The translations under genes were made by a program, and so were the position numbers. This document shows positions 1 to 4,918 of a stretch of 5,864 nt of DNA, piece by piece. Numbering within the stretch: the stretch's first letter is position 1; every line of letters starts with the position of its first letter. The notes under the pieces were generated by a model. That model did no database searches. It was given only the letters and a program-made list of their open reading frames with translations, and was not told the origin of the DNA. Origin of the DNA: Cryomorphaceae bacterium. GTDB taxonomy: Bacteria; Bacteroidota; Bacteroidia; Flavobacteriales; BACL11. Location: NCBI GenBank assembly GCA_014384505.1, contig JACNFT010000116.1, positions 1-5,864 on the forward strand, written 5' to 3'.

Positions 1-2
1 AA

Positions 3-152
3 AATATTTTATACAAATGTGGTTGGTCACCTTTTGAAGGAGAAACCTTTAATGCTCAAATTACACATACTTTTGTAAACGGACATATCGCTTACGAATA
101 TGGTAGTTTTGATGAAACCCAAAGGGGAATGCGACTGACATTTGATAGATAG
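3..152 (+). CDS. pyrC: Dihydroorotase, C-terminal end (partial, 5' end outside window)
   Basis: The reading frame open from base 3 encodes the last 49 residues of a protein and stops with TAG at 150-152. The segment reads YKCGWSPFEG, then ITHTFVNGH, and ends GMRLTFDR. I recognise this as the C-terminus of the Bacteroidota form of dihydroorotase. That enzyme is a cytosolic amidohydrolase that interconverts N-carbamoyl-aspartate and dihydroorotate in de novo pyrimidine synthesis. The metal-binding and catalytic residues lie upstream of the window, so activity cannot be judged here. A strong hairpin terminator follows 9 bases after the stop, which suggests this is the last gene of its transcript. 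The identification rests on recalled family sequence, not on a search. A catalytically inactive dihydroorotase-like paralog is the main alternative. Confidence 0.85.
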   Translation, partial: NILYKCGWSPFEGETFNAQITHTFVNGHIAYEYGSFDETQRGMRLTFDR

Positions 153-161
153 TAATAAACT

Positions 162-192
162 AAAAAAGGCACCCAAATGGATGCCTTTTTTT
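162..192. terminator. Bidirectional rho-independent terminator
   Basis: AAAAAAGGCA (162-171) pairs with TGCCTTTTTT (182-191). After one A/C mismatch, CC pairs with GG around an AAAT loop. The stem is flanked by A's on the left and T's on the right, so either strand gives a hairpin followed by a U tract. It sits between the converging ends of pyrC (+) and the Cys/His-rich lipoprotein gene (-) and can serve both. Confidence 0.9.
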
Positions 193-213
193 AATTTCTC
201 AGAATAAAAATTC

Positions 214-447
214 TTATTCTTGATTGTCTCCTGCATGATCGTGATCTCCATGATCTTCAGCAGCAGCTTTAGGCACACAACAAGAGTGATCTACCAAACA
301 AGCACCTCCTTCTACATGGCATCCAACAGCTTCAGCTACCTCTTCAACAGCAACATCAGTAGCTGCTCCTTCAGTAGTTGACGCACTACCACAAGCTGCA
401 AATACAGAAAGTGAACCTGCAACTAATAAATATATTAACTTTTTCAT
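214..447 (-). CDS. Small lipoprotein with Cys/His-rich tail
   Basis: This encodes 77 residues. There is a short basic start (MKK), a hydrophobic signal segment, and a lipobox-like FAAC with the lipidation cysteine at residue 19, so the product is probably a lipoprotein of the cell envelope. Residues 20-42 are an acidic A/V/E/T-rich linker. The tail holds C43, H44, C50, H54, C56 and C57, followed by an HGDHDH cluster (H66, H69, H71). This suggests metal binding, but I do not recognise a named family and assign no function. The first 40 residues are clearly related to the product of the neighbouring gene at 509-721, and both have the lipid cysteine at residue 19. The start is the ATG complementary to 445-447. 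It follows the same leader as its neighbour, but its -7 box is degenerate (TGCTTTTG, complement of 479-486). It may therefore be weakly transcribed or read from the upstream promoter. It ends in the bidirectional terminator. Confidence 0.85.
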   Translation of the reverse strand: MKKLIYLLVAGSLSVFAACGSASTTEGAATDVAVEEVAEAVGCHVEGGACLVDHSCCVPKAAAEDHGDHDHAGDNQE

Positions 448-482
448 CTTAAATATTTTATTTGATTAATAATTAAGACAAA
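448..482 (-). repeat. Leader repeat, copy A
   Basis: Read on the - strand, this begins at the TTTG of a degenerate -7 box and runs through AATTATTAATCAAA to ATTTAAG next to the start codon. It matches the leader at 722-754 except for a few substitutions and a two-base length difference. The shared part contains the small inverted repeat TTAAT-T-ATTAA. It most simply reflects duplication of gene plus 5' untranslated region. Conservation through an otherwise diverged pair could also mean a role in translation or RNA stability. Confidence 0.75.
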
Positions 483-508
483 AGCACATCTTTAATCTTT
501 ATTAGAGC

Positions 509-721
509 TTACTCAGCAACTTCTTCTGTAGCTTCCGCTTCTTCAGCAACAGCAGTAGTGTCTTCAACAACAGCAGTAGTGTCTTCAACAACTTCTTCAA
601 CAGCTACCTCCTCAACAACAACTTCTTCAACAGCAGTTGCTTCAGTTGCTGTTTCTCCACCTCCACATGCTGTGAATGCGAACATTGTTCCTGCAACAAA
701 TAAATACATTAATTTTTTCAT
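509..721 (-). CDS. Acidic low-complexity lipoprotein
   Basis: This encodes 70 residues. The frame is open upstream to 763, but the start at 719-721 is chosen for two reasons: MKKLMYLFVAG matches the N-terminus of the paralog at 214-447, and the upstream ATG lies within or ahead of the promoter. There is a signal segment and a lipobox-like FTAC with cysteine at residue 19. After that cysteine the mature chain contains only G, E, T, A, V and D. It has 18 acidic residues and no basic ones. It shows VEEVV/VEEVA pentads and two copies of a VEDTTAV-type heptad, the latter from an exact 21-bp tandem repeat. Short acidic lipoproteins of this kind are common in flavobacteria, with no function that I know of. 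It is probably exported and membrane-anchored, perhaps disordered. It has a recognisable promoter (751-782), and the paralog lies 61 bases downstream with no clear terminator between, so the two are likely co-transcribed. Confidence 0.85.
   Translation of the reverse strand: MKKLMYLFVAGTMFAFTACGGGETATEATAVEEVVVEEVAVEEVVEDTTAVVEDTTAVAEEAEATEEVAE
547..588. repeat. Perfect 21-bp tandem repeat, two copies, in coding sequence
   Basis: The unit CAACAGCAGTAGTGTCTTCA plus one A occurs at 547-567 and again, base for base, at 568-588. A partial third start (CAAC) follows at 589-592. The length is a multiple of three, so it adds a heptad (VEDTTAV register) to the acidic lipoprotein without breaking the frame. 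Exact identity suggests a recent slippage duplication and possible length variation between strains. Confidence 0.9.
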
Positions 722-754
722 CTTAAATTTTGTTTGATTAATAATTAGGGCAAA
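722..754 (-). repeat. Leader repeat, copy B (5' UTR of acidic lipoprotein gene)
   Basis: On the - strand this runs from the TTTG of the -7 box (751-754) to ATTTAAG directly before the ATG. It contains the AATTATTAATCAAA core shared with 448-482. With a start of transcription a few bases after the -7 box, most of it would be a 5' untranslated leader of about 25 bases. Confidence 0.75.
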
Positions 755-782
755 TATACACAAATCAGTGCAGTAAATACAA
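751..782 (-). promoter_or_regulatory. Promoter of the acidic lipoprotein gene
   Basis: On the - strand TATATTTG (complement of 751-758) matches the Bacteroidota -7 box TAnnTTTG. A TTG (complement of 780-782) stands 21 bases upstream as a possible -33 element; the usual spacing is about 19. Predicted transcription begins about 25 bases before the ATG. The -33 element directly abuts the -7 box of the divergent DUF4296 gene. Confidence 0.7.
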
Positions 783-796
783 TACCTTTGTATTGT
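779..796. repeat. 7-bp perfect inverted repeat at the DUF4296 gene start
   Basis: ACAATAC (779-785) and GTATTGT (790-796) are perfect complements around a CTTT spacer. The palindrome covers the -7 box of the DUF4296 gene, the first two bases of its GTG start and the -33 TTG of the divergent lipoprotein promoter. It could be an operator controlling both directions. Chance in A/T-rich DNA cannot be excluded. Confidence 0.5.
783..790 (+). promoter_or_regulatory. -7 box of the DUF4296 lipoprotein gene
   Basis: TACCTTTG fits TAnnTTTG exactly. No convincing -33 TTTG is seen at the usual distance. The box ends only 4 bases before the GTG start at 795, so a transcript from it would have essentially no leader. 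Confidence 0.55.
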
Positions 797-1139
797 GAAA
801 AATTATTTGTTTATACTTATTTGTTTATTATTTTCTTGTAGCAATTCTGATGAAAAAAAAATACCTGAGAATATCTTATCGAAAAATACCTTTGAAAGTA
901 TCTTAAAAGAAATTCATTTGGCAGAAGCAACTTTTGAATTACATAAAACAAAAGGAATGGGGAAAGCAAAAAATGAATTAGCAAATTCTTATCAAAATAT
1001 CTACTCAGAATATACTATTTCAGAAGAAGAATTTAAATTAACTTTAGAGTATTATTCAAATCACCCTGAAAAGTTAGAAAAAATTTATGACAAAGTTTTA
1101 GAGGAGTTGATAAAGGAAAGGACTACTTTAAATCCTTAA
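795..1139 (+). CDS. DUF4296 domain-containing lipoprotein
   Basis: This encodes 114 residues. The start is GTG at 795-797: no ATG lies between it and the preceding in-frame stop (TAA, 774-776), and it gives a complete signal peptide (MKNYLFILICLLFSC) with the lipidation cysteine at residue 15. The rest is a soluble helical domain with ILKEIHLAEA at 36-45 and YSEYTISEEEF...YYSNHPEKLEKIYDKVLEEL at about 70-105. I recognise this as DUF4296, a Bacteroidota-specific family of unknown function anchored in the envelope. From memory, such genes are often found next to dihydroorotase and an SDR epimerase, as here, although two small lipoprotein genes intervene on the pyrC side. Its 3' end overlaps the epimerase gene on the other strand by 17 bases, with no terminator visible. 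No function can be assigned beyond the family. Confidence 0.88.
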   Translation: MKNYLFILICLLFSCSNSDEKKIPENILSKNTFESILKEIHLAEATFELHKTKGMGKAKNELANSYQNIYSEYTISEEEFKLTLEYYSNHPEKLEKIYDKVLEELIKERTTLNP

Positions 1140-2127
1140 TAAACCAATCAGCATACTTTTTTATTGTAGCATCAATGTCCGTGAAATTAAAGTTGATAAA
1201 CTCTTTAATTTTAGCAGTTGAAAAAGAACTATTTGTCATTGCGCTATTAGCTGTTTCTCTAGTTAATAATGCTTTAGTTCCCAAAATATATGAACGCACA
1301 GATTCCATTCTCCAAGCAATTTCTTTTAATAATGGAGTTACTTTTATAGTCGCTTTGGGTTTATTAAAAGTAACTGCAATCCTATCAAAACAATCACGAT
1401 ATTTTAAGTTAGCACCATTTACAATAAAGCGTTCATTCTTTACATCAGAAAATAAAAGAGCAACTAAAGAATTAGCAACATCTACAACATCTACATAACC
1501 CGTACTACCTGCGGTATAAAATTTCAAGCCTGAATGTATCTTTTGAAAAATTTGAGAACTTCCTTTTTTCCAATCTCCAGGGCCAAGTATTACTGATGGA
1601 TTAACAATAACAACATCTAGACCTTCATTACTTGCGCGCCATACTTCTTGTTCCGCATAATATTTACTTAAGGCATAATTACTATCCAATTTAGTTATCT
1701 TGAATTGACATTCTTCATCAACCATCCCTAAGGTTGAATTGCGTCCTAAAGTAGCAATTGAGCTAACAAAACCTACTTTTTTAACATCACTTGCTAAAGC
1801 AACATTCATTACATTAGCAGTGCCTTCAATATTAACTTTTTTAAGTAAGTCAGCATCACTTGCATAAAAAGAAACGATAGCAGCACAATGAATAAGTTTT
1901 TCACAACCTTGCATGCCTTTAGTCAAAGAGGGGATATCATTCACATCACCTTCAACCCAATTTATCTTATCAAACAAAGCATCCGAATTATAAAAAGAAA
2001 ATACATTTTTGCAAACCTCCAATGAAGAGTTTGTTCTTTTTAAGGCTTTTAAATTCTCTCCTTTTTTAGCTAATTTCAATAAAACATGTGAGCCAACAAG
2101 CCCAGTACCTCCAGTAACAAATATCAT
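1123..2127 (-). CDS. NAD(P)-dependent epimerase/dehydratase, extended SDR family
   Basis: This encodes 334 residues, about the normal length for an extended short-chain dehydrogenase. The N-terminus MIFVTGGTGLVGSH carries the TGxxGxxG dinucleotide-binding loop (residues 5-12). Next come the GDVND segment (60-64), the strand-5 VSSIATLG (121-128), the catalytic pair Y151-xxx-K155 (YALSK), NPSVILGPGDW (176-186) and YVDVVDVA (211-218). Basic K30-R31 after the second strand hints at NADP(H) preference. This is inference. The substrate is unknown: the family includes sugar-nucleotide epimerases, dihydroflavonol-reductase-like and sterol-dehydrogenase-like enzymes. The frame has another ATG five codons upstream (2142), but that codon lies ahead of the -7 box TATCTTTG (complement of 2132-2139), and the shorter start gives the usual N-terminus. 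The gene converges on and overlaps the DUF4296 gene by 17 bases, and it diverges from tyrS. Confidence 0.92.
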   Translation of the reverse strand: MIFVTGGTGLVGSHVLLKLAKKGENLKALKRTNSSLEVCKNVFSFYNSDALFDKINWVEGDVNDIPSLTKGMQGCEKLIHCAAIVSFYASDADLLKKVNIEGTANVMNVALASDVKKVGFVSSIATLGRNSTLGMVDEECQFKITKLDSNYALSKYYAEQEVWRASNEGLDVVIVNPSVILGPGDWKKGSSQIFQKIHSGLKFYTAGSTGYVDVVDVANSLVALLFSDVKNERFIVNGANLKYRDCFDRIAVTFNKPKATIKVTPLLKEIAWRMESVRSYILGTKALLTRETANSAMTNSSFSTAKIKEFINFNFTDIDATIKKYADWFIKDLK

Positions 2128-2131
2128 AAAG

Positions 2132-2139
2132 CAAAGATA
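2132..2139 (-). promoter_or_regulatory. -7 box of the epimerase gene
   Basis: The complement reads TATCTTTG, an exact TAnnTTTG. It ends 4 bases before the chosen ATG (2125-2127), so the transcript would be nearly leaderless. No TTTG or TTG is seen at the expected -33 position, which lowers confidence. Confidence 0.5.
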
Positions 2140-2144
2140 CATTT

Positions 2145-2206
2145 TTAGTTGTTAGTTATTAGATGTTGGTCGCTAGTATTAAGCCACCTTGTACTTAGTT
2201 ATTAGA
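2145..2206. repeat. Degenerate heptanucleotide repeats in the epimerase/tyrS gap
   Basis: Consecutive 7-base units read TTAGTTG, TTAGTTA, TTAGATG, TTGGTCG and CTAGTAT (2145-2179), each drifting from a TTAGTTG-like unit. A separate TTAGTTATTAGA at 2195-2206 repeats 2152-2163 exactly. No gene or RNA structure accounts for it. It fills most of the 138-base gap between the divergent genes. Confidence 0.65.
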
Positions 2207-2241
2207 ATAAAGATATTATACCTTAGATTTAATAATTTAAC

Positions 2242-2249
2242 TATTTTTG
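2242..2249 (+). promoter_or_regulatory. -7 box of tyrS
   Basis: TATTTTTG matches TAnnTTTG and ends 16 bases before the tyrS ATG, giving a predicted leader of roughly 10 bases. No clear TTTG lies at the -33 position. The leader is far too short for a T-box riboswitch. Confidence 0.55.
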
Positions 2250-2265
2250 AAGAAAATTATTTAAG

Positions 2266-3534
2266 ATGAACTTTGTAGAAGAATTAAAATGGAGAGGGAT
2301 GATACATGATATCATGCCTGGGACACAGGAGCAATTTGAGAAAGAAATGACTTCTGCTTATATTGGTTTTGATCCTACTGCTGATTCGCTACATATTGGG
2401 AGTTTAGTTCAAATTATGATTTTGGTACATTTACAAAGATGCGGTCACAAGCCATTTGCCTTAGTTGGTGGAGCTACTGGAATGGTTGGCGACCCTTCAG
2501 GGAAAAGTAAAGAACGTAATTTGCTAGATGAAAAAACGCTAAACCATAACTTGGCTTGTGTACAAAAACAATTAGAACAATTTTTAAATTTTGATTGTGT
2601 CACAAACTCAGCTGAAGTAGTTAATAATTACGATTGGTTTAAAGAATTTAATTTTTTAGAATTTATTCGTGATGTAGGGAAACACATTCCAGTTAACTAT
2701 ATGATGGCTAAGGATTCTGTAAAAAGTAGGCTAGAAAGCGGGATGAGTTTTACTGAGTTTTCATACCAATTGGTGCAGGGTTATGACTTTTACTGGCTTT
2801 GGAAAAACAAAAATTGTAAAGTTCAATTAGGAGGTTCGGATCAGTGGGGGAATATAGTAACAGGAACTGAACTCATAAGAAGAAAAGGAGAAGGTAAAGC
2901 ATTTGCTGTAACTACTCCGTTAATTAAAAAAGCAGATGGAGGGAAGTTTGGAAAAACTGAATCTGGAAATATTTGGCTAGATAAAACGAAAACTTCTCCT
3001 TACAAATTTTACCAATTTTGGCTCAACTCATCAGATGAAGATGCTAAAAACTACATCAAGATTTTTACTTTATTGTCGCAAGAAGAGATTGCTAAACTAA
3101 CAACTGAACATGAAGAGGCGCCTCATTTAAGAGTTTTACAAAACGCAATTGCAAATGAAGTGACAATCAGAGTTCATTCTGGTGAGGATTTGGATATGGC
3201 AATTAAAGCATCCAATATTTTATTCGGAAAATCAACTGCTGATGATTTAAAAAGCTTGGATGAAGAAACTTTCCTTTCTGTATTTGAAGGTGTACCACAA
3301 TTTGAAATAAGCAAAGCTGATTTGGACTTAAATATTTTGGATATAGTTGCTGAAAAAACTCAAATTTTTTCCAGTAAAGGAGAGGCAAGAAGAATGATAA
3401 AATCGAATGCCGTAAGTATTAATAAGGAAAAAATTACTGAAGATATTCAGCTTACTGAAAACGATTTATTGAATGGAAAATACATACTTGCACAAAAAGG
3501 AAAGAAAAATTACTTTTTGATTATTGTTCGGTAG
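2266..3534 (+). CDS. tyrS: Tyrosyl-tRNA synthetase
   Basis: This encodes 422 residues, a normal length for the bacterial enzyme. It is a cytosolic class I synthetase that activates tyrosine with ATP and charges tRNA-Tyr. YIGFDPTADSLHIGS (32-46) holds the HIGH-type signature as HIGS. GGATGMVGDPSGKS (68-81) and the tyrosine-pocket segment YQLVQGYDF (167-175) follow, then QLGGSDQWGN (187-196). The KMSKS loop appears as KFGKT (227-231), the form usual in TyrRS of this type. The C-terminal part (about 355-420, including SSKGEARRMI) is the S4-like RNA-binding domain that contacts the tRNA. The ATG at 2266 is preceded by ATTTAAG and a -7 box. The last 14 bases overlap the end of the nuclease-like gene on the opposite strand, and no terminator is seen between the two. 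The gene appears intact. Confidence 0.97.
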   Translation: MNFVEELKWRGMIHDIMPGTQEQFEKEMTSAYIGFDPTADSLHIGSLVQIMILVHLQRCGHKPFALVGGATGMVGDPSGKSKERNLLDEKTLNHNLACVQKQLEQFLNFDCVTNSAEVVNNYDWFKEFNFLEFIRDVGKHIPVNYMMAKDSVKSRLESGMSFTEFSYQLVQGYDFYWLWKNKNCKVQLGGSDQWGNIVTGTELIRRKGEGKAFAVTTPLIKKADGGKFGKTESGNIWLDKTKTSPYKFYQFWLNSSDEDAKNYIKIFTLLSQEEIAKLTTEHEEAPHLRVLQNAIANEVTIRVHSGEDLDMAIKASNILFGKSTADDLKSLDEETFLSVFEGVPQFEISKADLDLNILDIVAEKTQIFSSKGEARRMIKSNAVSINKEKITEDIQLTENDLLNGKYILAQKGKKNYFLIIVR

Positions 3535-4867
3535 TTTCTTTTTTTTCAATTTGCACTTTTGGAGCAGGTGGTGTCCAGCTTTTTAGATGCTGAACAATTC
3601 CTTGATAATAATCTAAAATCATTTTTTCAATCAATTCAACAAACTTCTTTCTACTAGCAAAATTTACTTTAAAATCTTGAGTTAATACTACATTAAATTT
3701 TGTAATTTCTTTTTGTTTAATTATTTCATCTTCATATAAATTATCAAAATTTAAGTATTTTTCTTTAATACAATCTTTATAGAACTTAATATCTGTTTCA
3801 ATCCATAAATTATTTTTTATTGAATTAAAAATTTTCGGATTTCTATTTTCGCAATTTTCTATTTGATTTCTTAACCAAGATAACTTACCAATACTTCCTT
3901 TATTTATAGGATTTATTGAAACAGACATATTAACTGTTCTTCTTACAAAATCCGCTTTTATTGAAAGGTCAGAAACAATATTTTTAATATCAAAAATAGA
4001 GTTTAATGTATTTGTCTTTTGAAAACTTTTAACTGAATCTTTTCCTTGTTTATTTTTCACAAGAACTCCCAAATTTCTACTTAACATTAGGGACATATCT
4101 TTTTCCTCTTCATGCCAACTTAAAATAGATTGTTCAATTAATCTGTTTTCAGATTCCTTATTTCCTAGAATATTATCTGCTAATTCTTTCCATTCCTCTT
4201 TCATTAAATCATAACCACTAGTCCCTGATTTTGGATGTGTTAAATAATACAAGACCTCTTTCATGATTTCTACTTGATCATCATCATCAATATTTTCATT
4301 ATTTTCAAAGAGTAGTAATTGTGCAATTGTTTCAAGATAAGTCCATGAGAAATGAAATGTTTTTACATTTTTAATTCTTCCACTTATTTTAATTGGGAAA
4401 TCAGTTGGTTTTTCAACAAATTGATTTGAAATAGTTACCAATTTTGTCACTCCTAAACCATTTGCTATTCTTTGATATCTTTCTACTTGTTCTATTTCTA
4501 ATTCATTATTATCTTTTTTTGATTCAAAAAATGCGACATCCTTTATTTTACCTGATACAACAATAATAATAACTCCATCAATTCTTGAATCACCTTTTTT
4601 TGCTTTCTCAATCCCTTCAAAGTTCCACTCAGTATAATAATATGCTTTACCTCCTTTTTGTAGTTTAATGTCCGCAAACACCTTATTTCGAAACTCTTTT
4701 ACTAATTTCAATGAAGAAAGGAAGATTGAAGTCAATGCTAATTCATCTCCTGTTTTTAATGCTGGAATCAATCTAGCATTACTATATTTAATTTTCTCAA
4801 TTTTAACTAATTCTAAATATTCATCAAATTTTAATCCAATTAATTTTGTTAACTTAATCACAGCCAT
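3521..4867 (-). CDS. PD-(D/E)XK nuclease-like protein, function unknown
   Basis: This encodes 448 residues with no signal peptide or membrane segment, so it is probably cytosolic. Residues 30-145 show the pattern of a PD-(D/E)XK nuclease core: an N-terminal helix with E42 (ARLIPALKTGDELALTS), D97 in RIDGVII, E115-x-K117 (FFESKK) at the end of the next strand, then Q127-xxx-Y131, the QxxxY helix of RecB-like nucleases. A middle region follows, with FHFSW (171-175) and YYLTHPKSG (207-215), then a long C-terminal domain I cannot name. From memory the order ARLIP, DG, ExK, HxSW, YLxHPxSG resembles an uncharacterised family also found in actinobacteria; this was not searched. DNA or RNA cleavage is inferred from the residues only. 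It has its own consensus promoter (4888-4918). Its 3' half is unusually A/T-rich (8 G/C in the 60 bases 3721-3780), and it overlaps tyrS by 14 bases. Both points fit acquisition as a single gene. A defence or stress role is possible but unproven. Confidence 0.8.
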   Translation of the reverse strand: MAVIKLTKLIGLKFDEYLELVKIEKIKYSNARLIPALKTGDELALTSIFLSSLKLVKEFRNKVFADIKLQKGGKAYYYTEWNFEGIEKAKKGDSRIDGVIIIVVSGKIKDVAFFESKKDNNELEIEQVERYQRIANGLGVTKLVTISNQFVEKPTDFPIKISGRIKNVKTFHFSWTYLETIAQLLLFENNENIDDDDQVEIMKEVLYYLTHPKSGTSGYDLMKEEWKELADNILGNKESENRLIEQSILSWHEEEKDMSLMLSRNLGVLVKNKQGKDSVKSFQKTNTLNSIFDIKNIVSDLSIKADFVRRTVNMSVSINPINKGSIGKLSWLRNQIENCENRNPKIFNSIKNNLWIETDIKFYKDCIKEKYLNFDNLYEDEIIKQKEITKFNVVLTQDFKVNFASRKKFVELIEKMILDYYQGIVQHLKSWTPPAPKVQIEKKETTEQ

Positions 4868-4887
4868 ATTATTTTTATAAATTTCCT

Positions 4888-4918
4888 CAAACTTAACTAT
4901 TTCTTAACACTTTTCAAA
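4888..4918 (-). promoter_or_regulatory. Consensus promoter of the nuclease-like gene
   Basis: On the - strand TTTG (complement of 4915-4918), exactly 19 bases, then TAAGTTTG (complement of 4888-4895) fit the Bacteroidota consensus TTTG-N19-TAnnTTTG with no mismatch. The promoter overlaps the last codons of the upstream PH-like gene and predicts a leader of about 15 bases before the ATG at 4865-4867. It is the best promoter match in the window. Confidence 0.8.

Noticed and set aside
27..278. Open frame of 83 codons on the - strand
   Set aside because: It runs antisense through the pyrC tail, the terminator and part of the lipoprotein gene, and it has no recognisable protein features.
448..508. 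Terminator between the two small lipoprotein genes
   Set aside because: Only a weak AAGC/GCTT pairing with a long loop and no following T tract is present.
547..650. CRISPR-like or other spaced repeat array
   Set aside because: The repeats are contiguous, in frame and inside a lipoprotein coding sequence, without spacers.
722..763. Fourteen-residue N-terminal extension of the acidic lipoprotein
   Set aside because: It would start within or ahead of the promoter, disrupt the signal peptide and break alignment with the paralog.
1175..1498. Open frame of 107 codons on the + strand
   Set aside because: It lies entirely inside the well-supported epimerase gene on the opposite strand, and its hydrophobic sequence is the usual result of reading the complement.
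2128..2265. T-box or other riboswitch upstream of tyrS
   Set aside because: The predicted leader is only about 10 bases. I see no T-box sequence or stable hairpin in the gap, and this lineage is not known for T-boxes.
3203..3388. Open frame of 61 codons on the - strand
   Set aside because: It is antisense to the S4-domain region of tyrS, with no start signal or family resemblance.
3521..4867. Restriction-modification system
   Set aside because: No methyltransferase, specificity subunit or helicase is encoded in the window, so only a solo nuclease-like gene can be claimed.
4668..4880. Open frame of 70 codons on the + strand
   Set aside because: It is antisense to the N-terminal coding part of the nuclease-like gene and is explained by that gene's codons.
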